A DNA stretch of 64,000 nucleotides, from the NCBI GenBank assembly GCA_946221065.1, contig CAMIIO010000005.1, positions 124,001 through 188,000 on the forward strand, given 5' to 3'. Source of the DNA: an uncultured Rothia sp. Lineage in GTDB: Bacteria; Actinomycetota; Actinomycetes; Actinomycetales; Micrococcaceae. The translations under genes and the position numbers were made by a program. Of this stretch, positions 26,514-34,210 are shown piece after piece. Each line of letters starts with the position of its first letter. Within the stretch, counting starts at the first letter, position 1. A model generated the notes under the pieces. It did not search any database and had not been told where the DNA came from. It worked only from the letters and a program-made list of their open reading frames with translations.

Positions 26514-27101
26514 TTACTTTTCCTCATCCTGAGCGTTGGGCTGAATCAGCTCAACTCGATCCTCGGAGTGATCAATTTCCTGTAGATAAACCCGCACATT
26601 TTCCTGAGAAGAAGTGGGTAGGTTCTTCCCCACATAATCGGCTCTAATAGGTAACTCGCGGTGGCCACGATCCACTAAAACAGCGAGTCTAACCCGATCC
26701 GGGCGACCATAATCTTTAAGAGCATCTAGTGCTGCACGGATGGTCCTGCCTGAATACAGTACATCATCCACTAGCACAACGTTCATGCCATCTAAACCAG
26801 ATACCGGCAGTACTGTAGGCTGAGGAGAACGCCCAGGTTTATTCTGCAAATCATCTCGATACATTGTGATATCAAGTTGACCCAAAGATTCAGCGACCGA
26901 AAATTCCGGCTCCGTTGCCGCAATTTTCTGCGCTAAACGCTGAGCCAACGGAGCACCCTTGCGAGGAATCCCTATTACCACCAGATTTTTAACGCCTCGA
27001 TTAGCCTCAATAATTTCGTACGCAATACGTGTAATTGCGCGTTCGACGTCGGCGCTCGTCAAAATAGTATGGACGTGTGAGTCCGCTACATCTTTACTCA
27101 T
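26514..27101 (-). CDS. pyrR: Bifunctional PyrR regulator / uracil phosphoribosyltransferase
   Basis: PyrR binds UMP/UTP and the pyr mRNA leader to repress the operon, and has uracil phosphoribosyltransferase activity. The 195-aa protein has the PRPP-binding motif VVLVDDVLYSGRTIRAALD, plus VVIGIPRKGAPLAQRLA. It is the first gene of pyrR-pyrB-pyrC-PH-carA-carB-pyrF. The ATG at 27101 has GGAGG 5 bases upstream, and the PyrR-type RNA site ends in this ribosome-binding site, so PyrR probably controls its own operon at translation. Confidence 0.96.
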   Translation of the reverse strand: MSKDVADSHVHTILTSADVERAITRIAYEIIEANRGVKNLVVIGIPRKGAPLAQRLAQKIAATEPEFSVAESLGQLDITMYRDDLQNKPGRSPQPTVLPVSGLDGMNVVLVDDVLYSGRTIRAALDALKDYGRPDRVRLAVLVDRGHRELPIRADYVGKNLPTSSQENVRVYLQEIDHSEDRVELIQPNAQDEEK

Positions 27102-27109
27102 GCCGGCCT

Positions 27110-27140
27110 CCTTCCCCGCCTCACAGGACGGACTTAAAGG
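27110..27140 (-). promoter_or_regulatory. PyrR-binding RNA site overlapping the pyrR Shine-Dalgarno
   Basis: The minus-strand leader reads CCTTTAAGTCCG, then TCCTGTGAGGCGGGG, then AAGG: closing arms CCTT/AAGG, with the GTCC...GAGGC core of known PyrR anti-antiterminator loops. The site ends in AAGGAGG, the ribosome-binding site 5 bases before the pyrR ATG. Binding would therefore hide the Shine-Dalgarno, the translational-repression mode described for mycobacterial pyrR. No terminator hairpin lies between it and the gene. Confidence 0.75.
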
Positions 27141-27231
27141 TTGCTTGCTTCAACCTCAATTTATCACGGAATAGGTCAAAAAGTAGCGACTCGAAACAGG
27201 GGTCACACGCTCTGGCCTACCCACTACTTAT

Positions 27232-27264
27232 AAAAAAGGAGTAGTACCGTTGGGGTACTACTCC
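27232..27264 (-). terminator. Rho-independent terminator of nusB
   Basis: GGAGTAGTACC (27238-27248) pairs perfectly with GGTACTACTCC (27254-27264) around a 5-base loop. Read on the minus strand it is followed by TTTTTTATA. It sits 10 bases after the nusB stop and separates efp-nusB from the pyr operon. Confidence 0.92.
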
Positions 27265-27274
27265 ATAAAAAAAT

Positions 27275-27685
27275 TTAAGCCAGCAACGTAGGTTTGACCT
27301 GACGTAATCTATCTAGCAGACCATTCACAAATTTAGGTGAATCATCAGTAGAAAGAGTACGAACCAAACCAGTTGCCTCCGAAATAGCCACAGGATCCGG
27401 AATCTCGTCGTTAAACAAAAGTTCCCAAGCCCCCAAGCGCAAAACCACACGGTCTACACTAGGCATACGATCCATTGTCCAACCCTGAGAATAAGTTTCA
27501 ATATATTCCCGGATTTCTTCATCATGATCGCGCACACCACGCACAATCTGCTCTGAATAAGCAGAAATCTGTGCGCTGGTGTACATCCGACGACGAACCA
27601 AAACATCGATGATGTCGTCATTTCTCTGATCCGCCTCAAAAAGTACCTCAAGGGCACGGAGACGGGCTTTAGTGCGTGAGTTCAA
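27275..27685 (-). CDS. nusB: Transcription antitermination factor NusB
   Basis: NusB with NusE binds boxA RNA in rRNA operon antitermination. The 136-aa protein starts MNSRTKARLRALEVLFEADQRN, typical of the family (ARR.ALQ.LYE..), and ends with EIPDPVAISEATGLVRTLST and SPKFVNGLLDRL, the conserved C-terminal helices. It lies 11 bases downstream of efp. Confidence 0.95.
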   Translation of the reverse strand: MNSRTKARLRALEVLFEADQRNDDIIDVLVRRRMYTSAQISAYSEQIVRGVRDHDEEIREYIETYSQGWTMDRMPSVDRVVLRLGAWELLFNDEIPDPVAISEATGLVRTLSTDDSPKFVNGLLDRLRQVKPTLLA

Positions 27686-27696
27686 AACGTCCTAAT

Positions 27697-28260
27697 TTAG
27701 TCGTTAACGCGGCCAAGATAATCGCCGGTGCGGGTGTCAACTTTAACCTTAGTTCCAGTCTCCAAGAACAAAGGAACCTGAATCTGAGCACCGGTTTCTA
27801 CAGTAGCGGGCTTAGTACCACCTGTGGAACGATCACCCTGCAAGCCTGGCTCAGTGTAAGTAATCTCCAAAACAACCGAAGCCGGAAGTTCAATATACAA
27901 GGGAGAGCCCTCGTGCATAGCAATAGTAGCTACCTGAGACTCCAACATAAACTGAGCCGCATCTCCTACCACAACGGAAGGAACGTTAATTTGATCGTAG
28001 GTCTTCACATCCATGAAAACGAAGTCATCACCATCTTGGTACAAGTACTGATAGTCAGAACGATCAACTGTGGCAGTCTCAATCTTCGCACCGGCGTTGA
28101 AGGTGCGGTCAACCACTTTACCGGAAGTCACATTGCGCAATTTGGTACGAACAAAGGCGCCGCCCTTACCAGGCTTCACATGCTGGAACTCGATAACGGA
28201 CCACAGATTGCCATCAATCTTCAAGACAGTACCGTTCTTAATATCGTTGGTGGTAGCCAA
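27697..28260 (-). CDS. efp: Translation elongation factor P
   Basis: EF-P relieves ribosome stalling at polyproline stretches. The 187-aa protein starts MATTNDIKNGTVLKIDGNLW and has the domain I loop PGKGGAFVRTKLRNV with Lys at the position that is modified in some bacteria; the C-terminal domain shows VDTRTGDYLGRV. No modification genes (epmA/B) are in the window. It is upstream of nusB in the same unit; the 146-base gap before it probably holds its promoter. Confidence 0.97.
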   Translation of the reverse strand: MATTNDIKNGTVLKIDGNLWSVIEFQHVKPGKGGAFVRTKLRNVTSGKVVDRTFNAGAKIETATVDRSDYQYLYQDGDDFVFMDVKTYDQINVPSVVVGDAAQFMLESQVATIAMHEGSPLYIELPASVVLEITYTEPGLQGDRSTGGTKPATVETGAQIQVPLFLETGTKVKVDTRTGDYLGRVND

Positions 28261-28406
28261 GCGACTCTCCTATGTTTGAAATTTTCAATGATCTAAAGAT
28301 TCTTAGTCATTGTAACTCGAATAGTTGTCTTAACGCCTATGCTATGGCGCACAAAATAAACGCACACCTTACATAGATGCTTGAAACTTAACAGATATGC
28401 TAACTG

Positions 28407-29507
28407 CTACTCAACAATCTCTTGAAAAGTAGCGAACAAAATAGACTCATCAGGAACCTCATAGATACGAGGGTTAGCAAGACCATCCAACACCACAAAT
28501 CGTAAAAGATTTCCTCTAGCCTTTTTGTCTCGTCGCATTGTTTCAAGCAACTGATCCCATCGATCTCCGCGATAAGAAGTAGGAAGACCCACACTTTGAC
28601 ATAACCTACGAGTCCGATCGACAGTAGCCTCATCTAAGTACCCTGTAGCTAAACCGAGTTCGGCGGCAAATACCATACCTACCGATACCGCTGCACCATG
28701 ACGCCACTGATACCTCTCTACACGCTCAATAGCGTGAGCAAGGGTATGCCCATAATTCAAAAATTCTCTACGCCCAGACTCCCGCAAATCTTCAGAAACG
28801 ATAGCTGCCTTCACACGAATGGAACGTTCAATAAGTTCCCGTATTACTGCGGACTGAGAATCACGTAGTTGTTCCGGAGCCTGCTCCATCAAATTCAGAA
28901 TTTCTGGATCTGCAATAAAACCACACTTAATGACTTCAGCAAGTCCAGTCAACAATTCATGTTCCGGAAGAGTACGAAGAGTACCTAGCTCACACAATAC
29001 CGCTACAGGTGGATAAAAAGTACCCACAAGGTTTTTTCCCTCAGCCGTGTTAATAGCTGTTTTGCCGCCAACAGCAGCATCCACCATACCCAGCAACGTG
29101 GTAGGAATATGGATAATCTTAACCCCGCGCAGCCATGTAGAAGCTACAAAACCTGCAACATCTGTTACAGCTCCACCACCTACCGAGATAATCGCATCAG
29201 AACGTGTAAAGTCATTCTGCCCCAAGACCTGCCAGCAGAAGCCCGCCACTTGCAAATGTTTGCCTTCTTCGGCGTCAGGAATTTCTGCGCTAAAAGACTC
29301 AAAACCGACTTCCCGCAAATCTCGCATAACCAGTTCACCCGTGGAACGTAACGCACGCGGATGAATCACTAAAATGCGCTTCACTCGATTGCCAAGGATT
29401 TCAGGAATCTTACCTAGCAGGTTATCCCCCACCAGAACGTCATAGTTTTCAGAAACTTGGGCACCGGTGACTGAAATAGTTGTTATAGGCTGTTCTTCCA
29501 CGTTCAT
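28407..29507 (-). CDS. aroB: 3-dehydroquinate synthase
   Basis: Second step of the shikimate pathway, DAHP to dehydroquinate. The 366-aa protein has the NAD-binding GGGAVTDVAGFVASTWLRG, the substrate region PTTLLGMVDAAVGGKTAIN, and the metal-binding LNYGHTLAHAIE and RHGAAVSVGM. Its start overlaps the aroK stop (ATGA). Confidence 0.97.
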   Translation of the reverse strand: MNVEEQPITTISVTGAQVSENYDVLVGDNLLGKIPEILGNRVKRILVIHPRALRSTGELVMRDLREVGFESFSAEIPDAEEGKHLQVAGFCWQVLGQNDFTRSDAIISVGGGAVTDVAGFVASTWLRGVKIIHIPTTLLGMVDAAVGGKTAINTAEGKNLVGTFYPPVAVLCELGTLRTLPEHELLTGLAEVIKCGFIADPEILNLMEQAPEQLRDSQSAVIRELIERSIRVKAAIVSEDLRESGRREFLNYGHTLAHAIERVERYQWRHGAAVSVGMVFAAELGLATGYLDEATVDRTRRLCQSVGLPTSYRGDRWDQLLETMRRDKKARGNLLRFVVLDGLANPRIYEVPDESILFATFQEIVE

Positions 29508-30130
29508 GAGTTATCTTTCTGCGCATCAGCGCACTGACGAATATAGGAATAAAGTTCCGCTGTCATATCAGTGATATTTCGCTGCCCTCGGGCATCAAGC
29601 ACATACGAGGCAAGCTCCTCATATCGCTCTTTGCGAGCCTCAAAAATAGCAGTCCATTTTTCTACGGGATTAGGTTGAAGTAACGGGCGGTGCCGGGTAT
29701 TAACGATTCGAGGGCGCACAGTTTCGGCATCAACTTTGATATACACAACATTCTCTTGCCGTAAAATATCAGCAACGCTATCCGACATTGGGGCACCGCC
29801 TCCAAGCGAAAATACTGTGTTGCGGTACTTAGGGGAATTCAAAACTTCCTCAATGATATTCAGCTCGATTTCCCGAAAGTACGCCTCACCATAGGTATCG
29901 AAAATCTCTGCGATAGAACCGTAACGGTCTGTAATCAAATGATCCGCATCCAGGAAAGGATACCCATAAAATTTTGCAAAATGCATACCGATGTAAGATT
30001 TTCCAGCCGCCATGGGGCCAATAAAAATCAAGGGACGCTTTCTCTCTAAAAACTCTTCCTGGAGTAAACGTACCTGTTGAGGATCTGGAATAATCGGGCT
30101 CGATGAATCTTCATCATCATAAGGAATCAT
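29504..30130 (-). CDS. aroK: Shikimate kinase
   Basis: Phosphorylates shikimate. The 208-aa protein has a P-loop as IFIGPMAAGKSYIGMHFA, a DADHLI motif for shikimate binding, LGGGAPMSD and the adenine-loop arginine region RHRPLLQ. It carries an N-terminal acidic extension of about 30 residues beyond the ~170-aa core and lies between aroC and aroB with 3-base and overlapping junctions. Confidence 0.93.
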   Translation of the reverse strand: MIPYDDEDSSSPIIPDPQQVRLLQEEFLERKRPLIFIGPMAAGKSYIGMHFAKFYGYPFLDADHLITDRYGSIAEIFDTYGEAYFREIELNIIEEVLNSPKYRNTVFSLGGGAPMSDSVADILRQENVVYIKVDAETVRPRIVNTRHRPLLQPNPVEKWTAIFEARKERYEELASYVLDARGQRNITDMTAELYSYIRQCADAQKDNS

Positions 30131-30133
30131 TGC

Positions 30134-31348
30134 CTAGCTATCCCAACCAGAAACATTAGACTCCCAGCTCAACGACTCAGGAACCGCCGCCAGATAGGCG
30201 TCCTTATTACGTACAGTTTCTACGATTGAGTCTCCCCCAAATTTTTCTAACGCGGCATCAGCTAATACTAGAGTAACCATAGCTTCAGCAACTACGCCAG
30301 CAGCAGGAACCGCACATACATCAGAACGCTGGTGGTGAGCCGAGGCAGCTTCTCCACTAGAAATATCAATAGTCTTCAACGCCTTGGGGACGGTGGCGAT
30401 GGGCTTCATAGCAGCACGAACCCGCAATAAATCACCAATGCTCATGCCGCCCTCAATACCACCGGCACGATTAGTATCACGTTTAACGCCTTCACCAGAA
30501 ACAGAGATTTCATCGTGAGCAGCTGTGCCCGGTCTACTAGCGGTCAAGAAACCGTCTCCGACTTCAACTCCCTTAATAGCTTGGATGCCCATCAGCGCAG
30601 ATGCTAGGCGTGCATCTAAACGTCGGTCCCAATGCACATAGGAACCCAACCCAGGCATTACACCATAAGCCAGTACCTCAACAACTCCGCCGAGAGTCTC
30701 GCCATCCTTGTGAGCAGCATCTACTGCTTTTACCATTCGTTGAGAAGTCTCCGCATCAAAACAACGTAACGGGTCTTCATCGAGCTGCACGACATCGCGA
30801 GGCAGTGGACGTGCCGCGTCGCTGGGTGCTACAACATCCGCAATAGCTGTCGTGTGGCTCACCAATTCAATGCCCAAGGCTTTCAGAATTTGAGCCGCAA
30901 CGACCCCAAGAGCCACACGAGTTGCCGTTTCACGAGCCGACGCCCGTTCTAAAACAGGACGAGCTTCTGAAAAACCATATTTTTGCATCCCAGCAAAATC
31001 AGCGTGCCCCGGACGAGGACGAGTTAACGGAGCATTACGAGCCCGTCCCTCAAGCAACGTAGAATCTACAGGATCTGCGCTCATGACATCTTGCCACCTA
31101 GGCCATTCCGTATTAGCAATCTCAATAGCGACAGGTCCACCCAATGTTTTTCCATGACGCACTCCACCGAGTAATCTCACCCGATCTTGCTCAAACTTCA
31201 TTCGAGCTCCACGTCCATATCCTAGACGACGTCGAGCTAATGCATCCGATACCATAGAGGAGGTAAGCTCAACTCCTGCCGGCACACCTTCAATAACTCC
31301 TACTAGAGCCTCGCCATGAGACTCCCCTGCTGTTAGCCAACGCAACAT
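30134..31348 (-). CDS. aroC: Chorismate synthase
   Basis: Last step of the shikimate pathway, using reduced FMN. The 404-aa protein starts MLRWLTAGESHGEALVGVIEG and has the family signatures GRGARMKFEQDRV, RPGHADFAGMQKYG and RASARETATRVALG, and SAHHQRSDVCAVPAAGVVAE. It heads the aroC-aroK-aroB cluster; the 138-base gap before it probably holds the promoter, though I see no convincing boxes. Confidence 0.97.
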   Translation of the reverse strand: MLRWLTAGESHGEALVGVIEGVPAGVELTSSMVSDALARRRLGYGRGARMKFEQDRVRLLGGVRHGKTLGGPVAIEIANTEWPRWQDVMSADPVDSTLLEGRARNAPLTRPRPGHADFAGMQKYGFSEARPVLERASARETATRVALGVVAAQILKALGIELVSHTTAIADVVAPSDAARPLPRDVVQLDEDPLRCFDAETSQRMVKAVDAAHKDGETLGGVVEVLAYGVMPGLGSYVHWDRRLDARLASALMGIQAIKGVEVGDGFLTASRPGTAAHDEISVSGEGVKRDTNRAGGIEGGMSIGDLLRVRAAMKPIATVPKALKTIDISSGEAASAHHQRSDVCAVPAAGVVAEAMVTLVLADAALEKFGGDSIVETVRNKDAYLAAVPESLSWESNVSGWDS

Positions 31349-31486
31349 TGCATCAATCCTTGTGTACTCGGCATACCTAAAACTAGGCTCTCTTACCTTT
31401 TAGGGTACAAAGAAATCAGGCTAAACTAAACTCACGCTTCGAGTTATGAACGAGCAAAGATATTTATCTGAGGTTTTGTCAGAAGA

Positions 31487-32377
31487 TTATTCTGCCACTG
31501 AACGATACGTAGGAACCTTCTGACGGTCGGGAAGATCGATTGCTCTAGCCATATAGTTGAGCAGCTCTAGCTCCTGTTCAATAGACAGTTCATCCCAGGA
31601 ATCGGTGAAGAATTTTACCTGTTCCACCGCTTGATAAAGGAGCATTTCTTTGCCAGAAATAACCTGCCCGGCTCCCCTCCACCATGCTTCTGCAAGTTCA
31701 GAAGGCCAGGGACTATATGATACATCCAACAGCACCCCGTGATACGAGGCAGACATCTGAGAAGCAAAAACATCAGCGGCACCAGCAGGAAGAGTGCTCA
31801 CCACAGTATCGTACGTTGAAGCAGCCTTAGCAAAATCTTCTAGTGGAAGAAAGTTCAACGGAAGGTCTAGTTTTTCTCCAAGGGCGCGAACGGCTTGAGC
31901 TCTAGCAACTGAACGAACATATATATCTAGTTCCAAAACACCTAGTTCGGAAAAAGCCATCAGCGCCGAGGTAGCCGTTCCTCCCCCACCCAAAATAGCT
32001 GCTCGACAGTATCTTTTGCCACTTTCCGCCGATTCCTGCAAGGCGTTGACGATACCGGCAACATCGGTATTGTGCCCCATGATCAGAGAACGTCCACCGC
32101 GATCTCGAAAATACACAGTGTTAATAGCTCCCACACGGCGAGCAAAGGGACTTATCTGATCCATATAGTCAAAAATTGATTTTTTAAGGGGCATAGTTAC
32201 CGAATACCCACAAATTTTCTCCTGCTCCAGGACATCTCCAAAGCGCGCCGCGAGCTGATCCTGCGTAGTATCCCACCGATCGTAAGCGATATCTACTGCC
32301 AAAAAATCGTAAACGGCATGATGAAGCGCAGGTGATAACGAATGCTCAATGGGATGTCCTAGAACAAAAGCTTTCAA
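31487..32377 (-). CDS. aroE: Shikimate dehydrogenase
   Basis: NADPH-dependent reduction of dehydroshikimate. The 296-aa protein starts MKAFVLGHPIEHSLSPALHH, with the shikimate-binding SLSP motif, then MPLKKSIFDYMD with the catalytic Lys, NTDVAGIVNALQ, and the cofactor loop ILGGGGTATSALMAF. It lies between mltG and aroC on the same strand. aroD and aroA are not in the window. Confidence 0.95.
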   Translation of the reverse strand: MKAFVLGHPIEHSLSPALHHAVYDFLAVDIAYDRWDTTQDQLAARFGDVLEQEKICGYSVTMPLKKSIFDYMDQISPFARRVGAINTVYFRDRGGRSLIMGHNTDVAGIVNALQESAESGKRYCRAAILGGGGTATSALMAFSELGVLELDIYVRSVARAQAVRALGEKLDLPLNFLPLEDFAKAASTYDTVVSTLPAGAADVFASQMSASYHGVLLDVSYSPWPSELAEAWWRGAGQVISGKEMLLYQAVEQVKFFTDSWDELSIEQELELLNYMARAIDLPDRQKVPTYRSVAE

Positions 32378-32424
32378 CCTGCGCTCCTCTCATAGTGCAG
32401 AAAATTCTGCTAACTATTGTTTAT

Positions 32425-33687
32425 TTAGTCGCACTTACCCTTATTCTCGGAGCACCAGTTATCGTACTCCTCAACATTCTTCAAATGTTCTTGGTAAGTC
32501 TTGGCAAATTTAGTTTCACCAGTAACCGTATTAACAGTTACCCAGAAATAATAATCGTTGTTCTCAGGAGCAGCAGCAGCATCAATAGCTGCATCCGCAG
32601 GGGATCCAATAGGACCTGCCGGTAACCCCTTGTAGTAGAAAGTGTTGTACTTATTGGATGCATCATTCTTTTCCGCAGTAGAAATCTGGAATGTATGCTT
32701 ACCCAAACCATAAGCAACCGTGGCATCAGACTGAATATATCCGCTCGTTTCCCCTTCCGGGTTATTCATACGATTTTCAATTGCTCCAGCGATTGCAGGA
32801 TAATCAGTAGGACGTCCCTCAAATTCAAGAATTGAAGCAACCGTGAGCACATGGAAAGTTCTCTCGTCCCCTTCAACCCCAGCCTTCTTCAGCTCCTCTT
32901 TAGTGCGATCTACTAAAGTCTGTAAAATATCTTCCGCCGAAGCATCCTTCTCAAAATGATACTCGCCGGGATGCAACCATCCTTCAAGAGACGGAAACTT
33001 TGACGGAATACCAAATTTTGCAGGGTTCTTATCGAGGTTATTGAAATCGCCCACAGAAATTCCTGTGGCTTTAGAAATAGCCTCATAAGTTTCATCTGAG
33101 CGCCACGTCTGGTTAATAGCCACGTAGTTTTTATTTGCTTGATCCAGATTTAACAAAGTATGTAATGCAGATTCAGAACTCATCTCTTCCTGCAATTTAT
33201 ATTCGCCAGGCTGAATATAGGCCTCCGACCCCAACTCCGTATAGGTTTGGACAAACTTATTAGCATCCGCAATCACGCCATGAGATTCAAGGTCATTCGC
33301 AATCTGAATAGTAGAAGCACCTTCTGGCACCGTGTAAGAAACTTCAGTCCCATTACCAGAACCACTATAATCAGTACGCTGAAACCAACCCATCCGTGGA
33401 CTCATAATTGAGATAATCATAATCAACGCAACGCTAAATACCAGGCCCGCAGTGAGTAAAACATTACGACGTTGGGCCTTCATACGACGACGTTGCTCTT
33501 CGCTAACTTCATCATGTTCAACGGAAAGACCTAGAATTCCTTCTCGTTCTTCCTCCGAACGCGTGCGAAGAAGCATACCCAAATGTTCGGGTTCCTCCTG
33601 ATGAGGTCTAGAAAAGTGCCGTCCAAATCTCGAGTTATCGTTATCGCTCAACTCGGGTCTCCGTATCGTTGTTGTCGTTCCGCCCAT
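32425..33687 (-). CDS. mltG: Endolytic murein transglycosylase (MltG/YceG-like)
   Basis: Cuts nascent peptidoglycan strands at the membrane. The 420-aa protein has a charged cytoplasmic N-terminus (about 1-74), one membrane helix (75-95), a LysM-like region (VPEGASTIQIANDLESHGV) and the YceG catalytic region with Glu in TVASILEFEGRPTDYP, followed by NRMNNPEGETSGYIQSDATV and GLPAGPIGSPADAAIDAA. The given start overlaps ruvX by 47 bases; a shorter start is possible because the cytoplasmic tail is not conserved. The ruvX-mltG-aroE order is standard. Confidence 0.92.
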   Translation of the reverse strand: MGGTTTTIRRPELSDNDNSRFGRHFSRPHQEEPEHLGMLLRTRSEEEREGILGLSVEHDEVSEEQRRRMKAQRRNVLLTAGLVFSVALIMIISIMSPRMGWFQRTDYSGSGNGTEVSYTVPEGASTIQIANDLESHGVIADANKFVQTYTELGSEAYIQPGEYKLQEEMSSESALHTLLNLDQANKNYVAINQTWRSDETYEAISKATGISVGDFNNLDKNPAKFGIPSKFPSLEGWLHPGEYHFEKDASAEDILQTLVDRTKEELKKAGVEGDERTFHVLTVASILEFEGRPTDYPAIAGAIENRMNNPEGETSGYIQSDATVAYGLGKHTFQISTAEKNDASNKYNTFYYKGLPAGPIGSPADAAIDAAAAPENNDYYFWVTVNTVTGETKFAKTYQEHLKNVEEYDNWCSENKGKCD

Positions 33688-34204
33688 CCCCCAGAAGCGT
33701 CACGTCATGGCCTGTTATAGATGGTGAGAGCTGTACCTGCTCACCTGCTAAAAGATTTCCAGCTTTCAGCGCATCTATAGCGGATTGCAAAATATTGGCT
33801 GCGGCAACTTGATCTACCATAGCCTTAAAATTTCGTGAGCTTACACCGGCTTCATGCAACGAACGATGGGCACTTACCGTGGTAAGCCGCTCGTCGATGA
33901 GCCAAATCGGAATCTTCTTACCTTCCGCTGCTAGCTCATAAGCCAAATCTGTAGCGTAAAGTCGAGCCATTTCCGTAGAAGCGCTCTCTCCCCCACGCAT
34001 CGTTTTAGGAAGACCTACAAAAATTTCTACGATTTCGTGTACATCAACTAGCTTGCGCAAAACCTTACGATCGGAATTTTTCTTCATATCTCTACGCAAT
34101 GTCTGCAACGGTGTAGCAAGAATTCCGTCTGGATCGCAGATAGCGAGACCAACGCGGGCATTGCCCACGTCGACTCCTAATCGCTTACCCGGTGTAAAAC
34201 TCAC
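33641..34204 (-). CDS. ruvX: Holliday junction resolvase-like RuvX (YqgF)
   Basis: A 187-aa RNase H-fold nuclease of the YqgF/RuvX family, implicated in rRNA 5' processing and recombination. It shows GKRLGVDVGNARVGLAICD at the N-terminus, VEIFVGLPKTMRGGES, and PIWLIDERLTTVSAHRSL, with the conserved acidic residues. The core ends near residue 155; the rest is an extension overlapping mltG. It lies 6 bases downstream of alaS. Confidence 0.93.
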   Translation of the reverse strand: MSFTPGKRLGVDVGNARVGLAICDPDGILATPLQTLRRDMKKNSDRKVLRKLVDVHEIVEIFVGLPKTMRGGESASTEMARLYATDLAYELAAEGKKIPIWLIDERLTTVSAHRSLHEAGVSSRNFKAMVDQVAAANILQSAIDALKAGNLLAGEQVQLSPSITGHDVTLLGDGRNDNNDTETRVER

Positions 34205-34210
34205 GATAAT

